This document shows positions 43,388-52,254 of a DNA stretch of 64,000 nt, in pieces; position 1 is the first letter of the stretch, and the number at the start of each line of letters is the position of its first letter. This DNA is from Gimesia sp. Its GTDB lineage: Bacteria > Planctomycetota > Planctomycetia > Planctomycetales > Planctomycetaceae. The DNA is taken from positions 310,001 to 374,000 of the forward strand of contig NZ_JAVJSQ010000007.1 of assembly GCF_040219335.1 (NCBI RefSeq), in the 5' to 3' direction. The notes below the pieces were generated by a model. That model had not been told where the DNA came from. It saw nothing but the letters and a program-made list of their open reading frames with translations, and did no database searches. The translations under genes were made by a program, and so were the position numbers.

Positions 43388-45091
43388 ATGAGTTTACCAA
43401 TGTCCTGCCACGCCCCGATTCTGTCCGTCGTTCTCTCTTGTTCGTTGGTATTCAGTCTGGGGACGAGCGTCATTGCGGCTCCACCCAGCGTGAACTACCT
43501 GACTCCCGCGGGAGGCCAGGTCGGACAGAAGGTTGAAGTCAGTGTCGACAAGACCCTGGGGACACAGCCGGTTTCAGTCTGGACGTCGCAGCCGGGTCTC
43601 AAAATCGAGATCCCCGAGAAGCCGGCCAAGGGAAAAGAGAAACAGTTCACGGTCGAAATCACTGCTGAAGCGAAACCGGGTTTGTACTGGCTCCGCTTTC
43701 ACAATGCCGAAGGGGCTTCTGAGATTCGACCGTTCCTGGTGGGAACGCTGCCCGAAGTGACAGGCGCGGAACCGAATGAAGATCTGGAGCACGCGCAGAA
43801 AATTGAACAAACAGCGGTAACGGTTAACGGCGTCCTGGCTAAGGCGGGTGATGTCGACATCTACCAGGTCAAGCTGAAGCAGGGGCAGACGCTGATCGCC
43901 TCACAGGTCGCCAACGAACAACTGGGTTCTCCCATGGATGGCGTCTTGCAGCTGCTGAATCATCGGGGAACGGTGCTGAAGCAGATGGACGATACCCTGT
44001 GGTTCGATCCGCGGATTGTCTTTACCGCTCCCGAAGAGGGCACGTATTATATCCGCACGTTCGCGTTTCCCGCTGATCCTAACAGTACGATCCGCTTTGC
44101 AGGCGCCGCCTCTTACATTTATAGACTGACGCTGACCACGGGTCCGTTCGTCGATCACAGTCTGCCCCTGGCCTGGCATCCCTCAACGGCACAGCCGGTT
44201 ACGTTGGATGGCTGGAATCTGTCTGACAAGCTCAAGACATTGATGCCTGCGGTTTCCGATTTGAGCCAGGATGCGCTGCTGAGCGCTCCGGAACTGGGAA
44301 ACAACCTGACGATTCCCCTCAGCACGACACCCGTGGTGCTGGAGACGAAAGAGACGCAGTCTGAGGCAGGTCAGCAACTGACGGTACCTGCCACGGTGAC
44401 GGGGAAAGTGGCCGCTGCACAGGAGATTGACGTTTATCGTTTCACTGCGAAAAAGGGCGAGAAGCTCACCTTCAAAGTCGATTCTCACAAACTGGGCTAC
44501 CCGCTTGATCCGTTTGTGAAACTCTTCGATGCGAAGGGCAAATTGCTCAAAGAAATTGACGATCCTCGCCGGAATTACTTCGATGCTGCACTGGACTATA
44601 CGATTCCTGCGGACGGCGAATACCGGCTGCAGGTAACCGACCGTTTCGAGCATGGCGGCTTCCGCTATGTGTACCTGCTTTCGATTCTGCCAACGGAAGC
44701 GGACTTCTCCCTGCAGGCTGCCAACGAACAGTACACGCTGACCGCAGGCGACAAACCGCTGGAGATCGACGTGACCATCGATCGCCAGAGCCCCCGCTTC
44801 AGCGATGACATCGAAGTCAGCATCGCAGGGCTGCCCGAAGGAGTGACCTGCGAACCAGTCGTGTCTAAAGTGAAGGACAAGGGAGGCAAGTCGGTCAAGC
44901 TGAAGCTGGAAGCGAAGAAAGACGTCACGTTTCAGGGGCCGCTGGTGATTCAGGGGACGAGCGTCAAAGACAAATCGCAGCAGCACACTGCGACCGCGGT
45001 CATCAAAGGGATCAGCCCCAAACGCAACACGGCCCGCCCGAAGCCCGATCTCGAACTGCCTTATCTGTGGCTGACGATTAAGAAGAAGTAA
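43388..45091 (+). CDS. secreted protein with PPC-type domains, last gene of the DUF1549 operon
   Basis: A 567-residue exported protein. The N-terminal signal (ILSVVLSCSLVFSLGTSVIA) is followed by PPSVNYLTPAGGQVGQKVEV, the typical opening of such planctomycete proteins. Two pre-peptidase C-terminal (PPC) beta-sandwiches are recognisable: one near residues 120-240, with DVDIYQVKLKQGQTLIASQV and TYYIRTFAFPAD, and one near 330-435, with EIDVYRFTAKKGEKLTFKVD and DGEYRLQVTDRFEHGG. The C-terminal part (PRFSDDIEVSIAGLPEGVTC) is a further Ig-like sandwich. PPC domains assist secretion or binding. It completes the DUF1549-DUF1501-PPC operon and probably works with those surface proteins, which is an inference from position. 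Confidence 0.85.
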   Translation: MSLPMSCHAPILSVVLSCSLVFSLGTSVIAAPPSVNYLTPAGGQVGQKVEVSVDKTLGTQPVSVWTSQPGLKIEIPEKPAKGKEKQFTVEITAEAKPGLYWLRFHNAEGASEIRPFLVGTLPEVTGAEPNEDLEHAQKIEQTAVTVNGVLAKAGDVDIYQVKLKQGQTLIASQVANEQLGSPMDGVLQLLNHRGTVLKQMDDTLWFDPRIVFTAPEEGTYYIRTFAFPADPNSTIRFAGAASYIYRLTLTTGPFVDHSLPLAWHPSTAQPVTLDGWNLSDKLKTLMPAVSDLSQDALLSAPELGNNLTIPLSTTPVVLETKETQSEAGQQLTVPATVTGKVAAAQEIDVYRFTAKKGEKLTFKVDSHKLGYPLDPFVKLFDAKGKLLKEIDDPRRNYFDAALDYTIPADGEYRLQVTDRFEHGGFRYVYLLSILPTEADFSLQAANEQYTLTAGDKPLEIDVTIDRQSPRFSDDIEVSIAGLPEGVTCEPVVSKVKDKGGKSVKLKLEAKKDVTFQGPLVIQGTSVKDKSQQHTATAVIKGISPKRNTARPKPDLELPYLWLTIKKK

Positions 45092-45184
45092 GTCGCTCGC
45101 ACGAAAACCCAGCCCGAAATGAGTTGGCGTCAGCAGCGCAGTTGTGTTCTGATCTTGCATGATCCCACCGTCAGTTTCCTGCAC

Positions 45185-45219
45185 GCTGCGCTCGGCCCGA
45201 ATTGCATTCGGGCTCACCC
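45185..45219 (+). repeat. extragenic palindromic repeat, family A
   Basis: The core GCCCGAATTGCATTCGGGC is a near-perfect hairpin, followed by TCACCC and preceded by CTGCGCTCG. The same core occurs at 51661-51697 and, inverted, at 61890-61930. The homology reaches upstream to a CAGTTTCCTG block (near 45169) that also borders the copies near 61.9 and 62.0 kb. Confidence 0.85.
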
Positions 45220-45244
45220 ATTCTTTCATGGTGAATTTGAACCG

Positions 45245-45383
45245 TAGGGGCGGGACCTGTGTGTCCGCCCGCCTGGTGGTGTTCGATGACAGATTGCCAG
45301 GTGATGGGGAACTGTTGAACCGTGCGTAAAACAAAACCAGATCGCGCCGTTCCTGCGGGTAGCCACACAGGGCTACCCCTACC
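45245..45383. repeat. REPIN-like inverted hairpin pair, copy 1
   Basis: A hairpin GTAGGGGC..GCCCGCC (45245-45274) and its inverted relative GCGGGTAGCC..GGCTACCCCTACC (45355-45383) flank about 80 bases of unique sequence. Total length is 139 bases, almost the same as copy 2 (138 bases) at 61669-61806. The stem halves differ between hairpins (GGGCGGGA/TCCGCCC, GGGTAGCC/GGCTACCC), but complementary changes preserve pairing around a CTGTGT-type loop. Confidence 0.8.
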
Positions 45384-45406
45384 TTTGGTGAAGTGAGATT
45401 CAAGAA

Positions 45407-46948
45407 TTACTTCAACTGCTGGATCATCTCCTGGGCTTTGGCTTCGAAGATGGCCTGCCATTCGGGGGCGAAGAGGCAGTCGCTGTCTTCCTGGGCGTTG
45501 CCGACGTTCTTCAGCTGATCCGCGGTGGGGGCGTAGTAGTTGTAGCCGTTGGTGTAGCCGGCGACGAATGTGTTTTCAAACGGTGACTTCTGCTTGATGT
45601 TGAGACCAATGTTGACCGTCAGTTCGGCGGGGAAGGTGATCATGCGGAAGTCGCCGAGCTTGAAGGCGACCACTTCCACGTCGATGGTTTTGCCTGCGGC
45701 CTGGTTGCGGGTCTGGTGCTTAGTGAGCAGGCGCAGATTCGCTTTGTTGCGGCTCATCTTTTCCATCTTGTAGATGTTGTTGATGTAGCGTTCCATGTTG
45801 GCGCGGTTCTCGGCGTCCAGCTTTTTCAGGCCGTCGCGTCCCAGCTTCTGTTCCAGCATGTAACGGTGCGAATAGTAGGACGGACTCTCTTCATACAGCT
45901 TGTACTTCACGATCAACGGCAGAAATGTTTTGAGGTTCAGGCTGGTTCCCTGCAGGGAGTTGAGCAGCTGCTCCTGTTCCTGCTTGAGTTCCGCGATCCG
46001 TTTTTCATTGTTGGAACGTGGGAGTGTGAGGGTTTCGTTGATGACTTTGAGGCCGCTGTTCTCGGTGCATTGGATTTTGCGGATTGCCTTCAGGGCACTC
46101 AGCGCGAGCATGTTTCCCAGGACTTCAGCGTCGCGGGGATTGTCGACGTCTTTGTACTGCACCGGGTTGATGTCGCCGCCACATCCCTGCACGAACAAAG
46201 CGATGGTATCTTTACTGAGGTTGTCTTCGATGACCTGAGACGCCAGCCCACTCATGTCGGCGGTGTTCCCCTTGTTGGGTACACCCTGAATGGGGTGACA
46301 GGCGAAGTTATACACGACGGCCACGGTTTCGCCATCCAGTGTGTCGAGCTTGAGAATGCCGATCTCCGGATCGATGGGACCGATGCCGGCCACTTCTTCA
46401 TCGGGGGGGAGTGAATAGGCGTGACGCACGTCGGCTTCTTTCCCGTTCTTGAGGAACAGCCGCCGGTTTTCCATGACGCGGTCTTCGTGACCGGTGCCAA
46501 CCCCGACTTTGACGGGCACCAGTTTCTTCGCGGCTGCTTTAATCGCCTGCACCGTCCGCTGTTCGACGTCGTTACAGACGATGCCGTGACAGTGGCTGGC
46601 GTTGATCATGATATTCTGCGGCTTGATCTTGAGATCTTTTTCGATCTGCCCTCTGACATTGTCGAGGTACTCGTTGGTAATCGAACCGATTTCGCCGATG
46701 GCGACCGCATCCACCGTGACGATGGCGGCGGTGTTGTCTCCCTCTTTGATGACCAGGGCCTTCACATACAGCGGATCATTCACCAGGGGCACATCGCGGT
46801 TCGTGATATCCACCTTGGCGGCTCCCGCCATCAACTCGGCGGCAGATACCATCCCGGGGAAACAGGCCATAACCAGCAGCAGCAAGTACGCGATCAGCAG
46901 GCGGCGCGAGAAGTGATGACAGTGGGAAGCATTCCGGAGCTGGTTCAT
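45407..46948 (-). CDS. neutral/alkaline ceramidase-like protein, secreted
   Basis: A 513-residue exported protein related to the N-terminal catalytic domain of neutral/alkaline ceramidases (PF04734). The signal segment LLIAYLLLLVMACFPGMVSA (residues about 18-37) is followed by MAGAAKVDIT, the family opening. NASHCHG near residue 115 offers the zinc-binding His pair, and FACHPIQG near 220 contains a further conserved His. Planctomycetes carry many such proteins; their substrates are not known to be ceramide. I start at ATG 46948, with GAGG seven bases upstream. It is convergent with the PPC gene across a repeat-filled gap. Confidence 0.85.
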   Translation of the reverse strand: MNQLRNASHCHHFSRRLLIAYLLLLVMACFPGMVSAAELMAGAAKVDITNRDVPLVNDPLYVKALVIKEGDNTAAIVTVDAVAIGEIGSITNEYLDNVRGQIEKDLKIKPQNIMINASHCHGIVCNDVEQRTVQAIKAAAKKLVPVKVGVGTGHEDRVMENRRLFLKNGKEADVRHAYSLPPDEEVAGIGPIDPEIGILKLDTLDGETVAVVYNFACHPIQGVPNKGNTADMSGLASQVIEDNLSKDTIALFVQGCGGDINPVQYKDVDNPRDAEVLGNMLALSALKAIRKIQCTENSGLKVINETLTLPRSNNEKRIAELKQEQEQLLNSLQGTSLNLKTFLPLIVKYKLYEESPSYYSHRYMLEQKLGRDGLKKLDAENRANMERYINNIYKMEKMSRNKANLRLLTKHQTRNQAAGKTIDVEVVAFKLGDFRMITFPAELTVNIGLNIKQKSPFENTFVAGYTNGYNYYAPTADQLKNVGNAQEDSDCLFAPEWQAIFEAKAQEMIQQLK

Positions 46949-47122
46949 AAGAGGCCTCAGGGTTTCAAGTTGCAAGGTCACAGATTTGCAGGGGCACGTA
47001 AGTTAATATTCTTTAAATATCCATGAGCTTCAGTTTAACCGGTGTAGTGGCCCGCTTTCATCCGTTGATTGCAAAAAAAACAGAGAAATCTCAACTCGGG
47101 TTGTGGAAGCTTTAAGACCAAC

Positions 47123-48139
47123 TCAGTGATTGGTTACTGCCGGAAACAGTTCGCGGGTGAAGTCGTCGTAGGCGTCACGGAGTTTGAGGCGTGCTTCATA
47201 CATCAGTCCGTTATGGCTGCCCCGCTCGATGGTGACCAGCTGCTTGGGAATCCCGGTCTCCGAGGAAGCCGGTGCGGCGTCGAACAGTTTTTTACCGAGC
47301 TTGTAGGGGACGATTTCGTCTTCGGTGCCGTGAATGATCAGCAGCGGGCAGACGATGTTGGGGATGACCGCCTGGCTGGGGTACTGATCCCAGAGCAGCC
47401 AGGAGACAGGCACCCAGGGATAGTGGTGCGAAGCCGCATCAACCATTGAGCTGAAGGTGGAACGGAGAATCAGTCCGGCCGGCGGCGTATGCTGCTCGCA
47501 GAGTTCGCTGGCGAGTAAGGTGGCGACGCCGCCTCCCAGCGATTCTCCCATGAGGATGATGCGGCCCGGGTCAACCTTGCGTTCGCGGACCGCGTATTTC
47601 CAGAAGGCGCGGGCATCGTTGAGCAGACCGGTTTGCGAGGGACTGCCCGGGTTTTCGGCGTAGCCCCGATAGTCAAAGGCGAAGACGTGCAGGTTCAGGC
47701 TGGCCAGCAGACGGCAGGTTTCCACGCGATGCAGGCGGTTGCCTCCGTTGCCGTGGAGCAGGATCACCACGGGGCGGCCTTTGGCCAGTTCCGCATCGCA
47801 CTCCCCCTGATCGGTACAGGCGACCTGTCCCGCGAGATAGTGCCAGCCTTTGAGGTCCAGGCCGTCGTCGGTCGTGGTGGTGATTTCGTGGATGATGCCG
47901 TACGGGGCAGCGGTCTGATCTGTCGAAAGTTCAGGGACGCGGGTCGGCTGATAAATGAGCCGCCGTTGTGCGAGCATGAGCACCAGCATCGCGATGACAT
48001 AAAACGCGAGCACCCGTGAGACATAATAAACGAGCATCTGTTTTCCGTTTTGCGGTTTATCCAGCAGGCCGCCGGGCAGCGACTGCCGCCAGGAGCGCGG
48101 AGGTTTCGGGGTCGATTCGGTCTGGGTTTCAAGATTCAT
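47123..48139 (-). CDS. membrane-anchored alpha/beta hydrolase (Bem46/ABHD13-like)
   Basis: A 338-residue serine hydrolase. One membrane helix near residues 38-60 (VSRVLAFYVIAMLVLMLAQ) anchors it, with the catalytic domain outside. VILLHGNGGNRLHR near residue 125 forms the oxyanion loop and ILMGESLGGGVATL near residue 194 holds the nucleophile Ser. LLIIHGTEDEIVPY near 266 supplies the Asp, and ERGSHNGL near 305 supplies the His. This order is the Bem46/ABHD13 pattern, serving ester or thioester hydrolysis. I start at ATG 48139 because the signal anchor then has the usual N-terminal length; an in-frame ATG at 48154 is possible. It is divergent from the metallopeptidase-like gene at 48315. Confidence 0.85.
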   Translation of the reverse strand: MNLETQTESTPKPPRSWRQSLPGGLLDKPQNGKQMLVYYVSRVLAFYVIAMLVLMLAQRRLIYQPTRVPELSTDQTAAPYGIIHEITTTTDDGLDLKGWHYLAGQVACTDQGECDAELAKGRPVVILLHGNGGNRLHRVETCRLLASLNLHVFAFDYRGYAENPGSPSQTGLLNDARAFWKYAVRERKVDPGRIILMGESLGGGVATLLASELCEQHTPPAGLILRSTFSSMVDAASHHYPWVPVSWLLWDQYPSQAVIPNIVCPLLIIHGTEDEIVPYKLGKKLFDAAPASSETGIPKQLVTIERGSHNGLMYEARLKLRDAYDDFTRELFPAVTNH

Positions 48140-48314
48140 GACAGGGCAACTCAAAGACGTTTCAGGAAGTGGACGCGTCTGATCTCATTTTAGACGTTCG
48201 TCTGTGGGATGCCAGTGGGAAAACCGGAAATCGGTTTTTGCGTTTCGTTCCTGCTGGGGAACCATTAAAATCGAAACCTCTATGATTCCTGCATTTAGAA
48301 AAAAGGGCCCTCCG

Positions 48315-49064
48315 ATGCGGCATTGTCAAACTTTCTCGCGGACGGTTGCTGGCTGGCTGACATTGATTGTGGTGACTGTCGGTTGGAACCTGGTATGTCC
48401 GCCGTTACTGGCGGACTCCCCTGCTCCGTCGTTTGATCCGGTGGAACGGGAAGTGGAAGGCTGGCAGGTGGACGTCGATCCCGCGTTGTTTTCCGAGGCG
48501 CATGCGCAGGTGGGAACGCAGGCACTCGCGGCGCTGGGGAACCATCTGCAGCGGGTGAAGTTCATCGTGCCTGCGGAACGGGTCAAGCAGTTACAGGAGG
48601 TGCGGATCTGGCTGGAGCTGAAGCATCCGCAACTGGATCGCATGCAGTACCATCCCAACCGGGCCTGGCTCGTGGCGAACGGACATGATCCGCGGTTGGC
48701 GAAGCACGTGCATATTCCGGTGGCTGCGCAGTTGTTCGCCCGGAACATGTGGGCCCAGCATCCGTATGTGGTCCTGCATGAGCTGGCGCACGCCTACCAC
48801 GATCAGGTCTTGAGCTTCGATCAGCCCGAGGTGATTGCCGTTTACGATGCTGCGAAGGAAAACGGTCTGTATGAAAAAGTGCTTTCACACACCGGTCAGA
48901 CGGTGCGGCACTATGGGATGAACGATCACAAGGAGTATTTCGCCGAGTCGACCGAGGCGTATTTCGGCGTGAACGATTTTTATCCGTTCGTCCGCGCAGA
49001 ACTGAAGACGCACGACCCGCGGATGTTTGCGCTGCTGGAAAAGATCTGGGGCCCGGTACCGTGA
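48315..49064 (+). CDS. secreted zinc metallopeptidase-like protein
   Basis: A 249-residue exported protein. Signal peptide (VAGWLTLIVVTVGWNLVCPPLLA). The zinc motif HELAHAYHD lies at residues 155-163 (HExxH), and HKEYFAESTEAYFG near 205-218 supplies a plausible third Glu ligand, as in gluzincins. The block QYHPNRAWLVANGHDPRLAKH near residue 111 (in short form YHPNRAWL) is characteristic of this planctomycete group. I start at ATG 48315 with AAGGG upstream; an in-frame ATG at 48282 is a possible alternative. The target protein or peptide is unknown. It stands alone and is followed by a repeat remnant at 49102-49134. Confidence 0.75.
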   Translation: MRHCQTFSRTVAGWLTLIVVTVGWNLVCPPLLADSPAPSFDPVEREVEGWQVDVDPALFSEAHAQVGTQALAALGNHLQRVKFIVPAERVKQLQEVRIWLELKHPQLDRMQYHPNRAWLVANGHDPRLAKHVHIPVAAQLFARNMWAQHPYVVLHELAHAYHDQVLSFDQPEVIAVYDAAKENGLYEKVLSHTGQTVRHYGMNDHKEYFAESTEAYFGVNDFYPFVRAELKTHDPRMFALLEKIWGPVP

Positions 49065-49101
49065 ATGGGTGGGGATCTTTTAAACACAATCAAGCGAATC
49101 A

Positions 49102-49134
49102 GGGGGTGGGCCCGAATAAAATTCGAGCTCACCC
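49102..49134. repeat. degenerate palindromic repeat related to family A
   Basis: GGGGGTGGGCCCGAAT opens like the inverted family-A copy at 61890, and ATTCGAGCTCACCC closes like the direct copies. The palindrome core is AATAAAATT here. It sits 37 bases after the metallopeptidase stop codon, between convergent genes. Confidence 0.6.
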
Positions 49135-49174
49135 GGTGGAGGAGGGATAGCTTTAGAGGCTCGTCTTTAAGGTG

Positions 49175-50485
49175 TTATTTTGATTCGGGGGTGGGAGTCT
49201 CTGTCTCTGGTTCTGTGGTGCTGTACCAGGGTTTGTTGTCGATGGTCAGGTAGCGGGCGGTGATCGGGGAGCCTGTGGGGGTCAGTGGTTCGACGCGGCG
49301 GTGCATCACATCGACAATCAGACGTCGGCCGTCTTTGAGGTGCAGTACGTTCCAGGCATGTCCGGCGTGGCGGGTGGCGTCACCGTAGTTGCCGCGAACG
49401 AGGGCGACATCGAGGCCCGCTTCATCGGCGAGGATTTTAAAAAGTAGCGCCCGATGTCGACAGACGCCGGCACCGCAGAGTTGGGTCACTTCGCCGATCA
49501 GGACGCCCTGGTTGGCGTACTCGTCTGTCAGCAGGACGACCGCTGCCATGGTGGCGCGGTTCTGCTGATCCAGTGACATGCTCTGGTCGATATACTGGGC
49601 GAGCTTCAGTGCCCGTTTCTCCGGCGGCAGCGACATGACTTCCTGGGAGCGGGCGTATTCCAGATGTTTCTGCAGAGCGGGATCCCGCTGACGGTCGACG
49701 ATGATCAGTTCCCGACGGGAGCGGGTCTGTCCCCGGGGATCGACCTGCATGCCTCGACCGCCGTCAATGTAGCCGTCCAGGATCTTGAGCTGGGGAGCGA
49801 TGTAATGTTGCGTGTGGTAATCGCGGGCCGCCTGTTGCTGTTCGGTTTTGAGGATGGGCCGCAGCTCGGCGGCACTCTGATAGCCGCGGAGTATCAGGTC
49901 CAGATACAGATCGGTGCTGCGGGGATTCGCCTGATGCAGTTCCACTGCGAGCAGATTGGTGCCGGCCTTGAGGTTGTCTGCCGGGATTGTGAAACGTTGA
50001 TAAAGTCGCTCCAGCACGCCTCCCAGGGCATTGACGGCGGTGGTCTGTGGAGTGACCTGTCCGGCGGGCAGATTGTTGCGGGCGATCTCGGTGCCATTGA
50101 GGTAGACGACGACGCCGTCATCGCTGCGGATCAACAGGACCAGCTGGCGGAGGCCGGAGTCGGCGGGAACCGTAAAGGTGTGCCGGAAGTAGGCGGTGAT
50201 CTGTCGATTCTGTGGATCGGTGCCAGCGCCTGTCGGTGTGTTGATTCCCGGTTCACCAAAGCCGAGCGGTGCGGGGCCGGACGACCAGGGCTGGTCATCG
50301 AAGGTCGACAACATCCAGTCGGCCCGGGGTGGAGTGGCGGCGTCGTAATATTTCCAGATGCTGGCCTTGCCTGATGAGATCAGCGTGACTTCCGCACGCA
50401 CGGGCAGCGCCTGCAGGCAGAAGCTGACCAGGAACAGCAGGCCGGTTAAGGGAAGGCGGATGTGTGGTGTGGAGATGCTGCTCAT
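49175..50485 (-). CDS. secreted transglutaminase-like protein
   Basis: A 436-residue exported protein. The signal peptide (LPLTGLLFLVSFCLQALPVRA) is followed by a beta-sandwich region (FRHTFTVPADSGLRQLVLLI, DDGVVVYLNGTEIARNNLP) of about 150 residues, typical of carbohydrate-binding-like modules. The C-terminal third has a transglutaminase/EDR1-like catalytic triad: Cys342 in GAGVCRHRALL, His376 in HAGHAWNV and Asp392 in IVDVMH. Such domains cleave or cross-link peptides. I start at ATG 50485; the longer frame begins in the upstream gene. It follows the 50526-51509 gene by 40 bases and is probably co-transcribed with it. Confidence 0.8.
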   Translation of the reverse strand: MSSISTPHIRLPLTGLLFLVSFCLQALPVRAEVTLISSGKASIWKYYDAATPPRADWMLSTFDDQPWSSGPAPLGFGEPGINTPTGAGTDPQNRQITAYFRHTFTVPADSGLRQLVLLIRSDDGVVVYLNGTEIARNNLPAGQVTPQTTAVNALGGVLERLYQRFTIPADNLKAGTNLLAVELHQANPRSTDLYLDLILRGYQSAAELRPILKTEQQQAARDYHTQHYIAPQLKILDGYIDGGRGMQVDPRGQTRSRRELIIVDRQRDPALQKHLEYARSQEVMSLPPEKRALKLAQYIDQSMSLDQQNRATMAAVVLLTDEYANQGVLIGEVTQLCGAGVCRHRALLFKILADEAGLDVALVRGNYGDATRHAGHAWNVLHLKDGRRLIVDVMHRRVEPLTPTGSPITARYLTIDNKPWYSTTEPETETPTPESK

Positions 50486-50525
50486 CGTTGTTTCGCTGAA
50501 GCTGTTGTGATTGAGAAAAGGACTA

Positions 50526-51509
50526 TTAGAGAATTTTGATTTTTGACCAGTCCAGTGGGGCGTCGTCGATTTCACGAGGCGCTTTCTGCCTGGGCGGGAG
50601 ATTGAGATCACTCCATTCAAATTCGAGGGTCTTGATACTTTGGCCCTGACTGCGGACGGTCGTCACGGAGGTGGGGACCCAGATCGAATCGACCTGTTCC
50701 CAGCTGACAGTGACCTCTCGAAAGGGATGCTCGGGTTGCTGCTGTATTTCTGGGTAAATCCAGATTCTGTGTGAGAGCAGCGTGAGCCCCTGTCGCTCGT
50801 TAAAGCAGAATTCATTAATAATAATCGAGGGTCTCCCATCAGCATGAATGTGACCTTTCAGTCTGACATGCAGCAGGCCGGCGGCTTTGTCTTTCGACAG
50901 TCTGATCGTATCGTCCGACGACATTAAGCCTCTGGCCATGCTTAACTGGTACCAGAATCCAACCCTTTTAATGGAGTCGGGGCCTTTCCCGATGAGGCTG
51001 CTCTGGTTGAAACCGACGTAAAGTGGATTCCAGTGCACAAGTGAGCGAGGGACTTCAGTATGGGGATTCCAGACGCGGAGAGGGCGGGAGACGGTGCTGG
51101 GTACGCCGTTGATGAGCCAGAATCGGAACCGCTCCTGCGCCGTCAGCCTGACATGAAGTTCGTAGCGGGACTCAAAGTCAGTCGTGATCCATCCCCGTGT
51201 CCCTGGCTTAAGATCCAGTCGACCTTCCAGTTTGAATACTTTCCGCAGTGTGCGTGTTTCCGTTTCACCTGCGGCCAACTGCTCGGTGTAACACCATTGT
51301 TCTTCACCGCGGACCTTTACTCGGGCGGTGCGGAGCTCATCGCGACGCGCCCGCCAGGCTTTGAGGGTTGATCTCCAACGCTCGAATTCAATGTGCTGCG
51401 GTTTTTTTGCTGTGAGGGGTGCCGATGCGGAATCTGTCTCCGCCATTACCAGTGGGAGCCAGAATAAATGGAATACAGCCAGAACAGGGATCGGTCTAAT
51501 TCGTTGCAT
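50526..51509 (-). CDS. secreted hypothetical protein
   Basis: A 327-residue exported protein. The signal peptide core is VLAVFHLFWLPLVMAE (residues 9-24). The mature part alternates charged strands (EEQWCYTEQLAAGETETRT, VFKLEGRLDLKPGTRGW, HVRLKGHIHADGRPSIIINE) in a manner recalling LolA/LolB-like half-barrels that carry lipids. Similarity is only structural in feel, and I do not assign the family. Start ATG 51509. It forms an operon with the transglutaminase-like gene downstream. Confidence 0.6.
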   Translation of the reverse strand: MQRIRPIPVLAVFHLFWLPLVMAETDSASAPLTAKKPQHIEFERWRSTLKAWRARRDELRTARVKVRGEEQWCYTEQLAAGETETRTLRKVFKLEGRLDLKPGTRGWITTDFESRYELHVRLTAQERFRFWLINGVPSTVSRPLRVWNPHTEVPRSLVHWNPLYVGFNQSSLIGKGPDSIKRVGFWYQLSMARGLMSSDDTIRLSKDKAAGLLHVRLKGHIHADGRPSIIINEFCFNERQGLTLLSHRIWIYPEIQQQPEHPFREVTVSWEQVDSIWVPTSVTTVRSQGQSIKTLEFEWSDLNLPPRQKAPREIDDAPLDWSKIKIL

Positions 51510-51660
51510 GAGCGTGAGAGACTATCTGGAACAGGGTCTAAGCGACCGTTGGTCTGTCTGAATGTTTATCTGGTTGAGGGGCGAAGGTCAAGGTGATTTA
51601 CGTGTAATTCCTATTCGGGGGAGGTTGGTCTGGGGAATGGGAACCGAGTGAGGAATCGTC

Positions 51661-51697
51661 GCTGGCGCTCGGCCCGAATTGCATTCGGGCTCACCCC
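51661..51697 (+). repeat. extragenic palindromic repeat, family A
   Basis: The core GCCCGAATTGCATTCGGGC with a GCGCTCG flank on the left and TCACCCC on the right is identical in its central 26 bases to the copy at 45185-45219. It directly abuts the stop codon of the leftward gene at 51700. Confidence 0.85.
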
Positions 51698-51699
51698 GT

Positions 51700-52254
51700 T
51701 TATTGTTCTATCAGCGAGTAGACGGCAAAGATGCGATAGGGGCCTGGTTCGCAGTCTTTGAAAACGTCTGCGGACAAGAGGGAGTGAGCTTCCTCGAAGG
51801 TTCGCAGCAGGCAGTGGTGATTGACGGGGACGAGTTCTGCCATGAGGTTACAGGAGAGGCAGGAGCATTCCGGGACGGGGCCCAGGGAGAAGGTCACGAT
51901 GTCGAAGCCTTCCAACTGTTTTGTCGGGGGGACTTCGACGCGGGTATGCAGTCCGTTGTCGACGGTGAAGGGTTGCCAGGAACCTGCTGTATGGTATTCC
52001 TGCTCAAAGACTTCGTAATAGAACAGTCTGGTTCCCGTCAGATCGAGGCCCGCTTCCTCTGCCAGATCGCGGAGGACTGCGGGGGAGTTGAAGAGCCAGT
52101 AATTGTTGTGTTTCCAGAATTCAATGTAGTCTGCAAAGTCGTCGGAGATGCAGTTACTGAGCGCGTAGATGTCCTCGACCTGATCGTTGACGAGCCAGCC
52201 TGTGTTGGGCTCGACACGTTTGGCCAGATAGCCGGCGGGAACCATGCCGGGCAT
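51700..52254 (-). CDS. hypothetical protein coupled to a flavin-type oxidase
   Basis: A 184-residue soluble protein without signal or membrane segments. A central block (FEKHNNYWLFNSP-like, in fact FWKHNNYWLFNSPAVL near residue 50) and a pair of cysteines in PECSCLSCNLMAEL near residue 130 stand out; CSCLSC could bind a metal. The C-terminal FEEAHSLLSADVFKDCEPG is helical. I do not recognise a family. Its start codon overlaps the stop of the pyridoxamine-oxidase-like gene by one base (TAATG), so translation is coupled and the two should act together. A palindromic repeat follows at once. Confidence 0.6.
   Translation of the reverse strand: MPGMVPAGYLAKRVEPNTGWLVNDQVEDIYALSNCISDDFADYIEFWKHNNYWLFNSPAVLRDLAEEAGLDLTGTRLFYYEVFEQEYHTAGSWQPFTVDNGLHTRVEVPPTKQLEGFDIVTFSLGPVPECSCLSCNLMAELVPVNHHCLLRTFEEAHSLLSADVFKDCEPGPYRIFAVYSLIEQ

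Larger units (their letters stand above)
45092..45406. other. 315-base non-coding region with two repeat elements
   Basis: It lies between convergent genes and is almost filled by repeats: a palindromic repeat at 45185-45219 and a REPIN-like pair at 45245-45383, both described separately. No protein-like frame. The position between two 3' ends is typical of extragenic palindromic elements. Confidence 0.8.
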
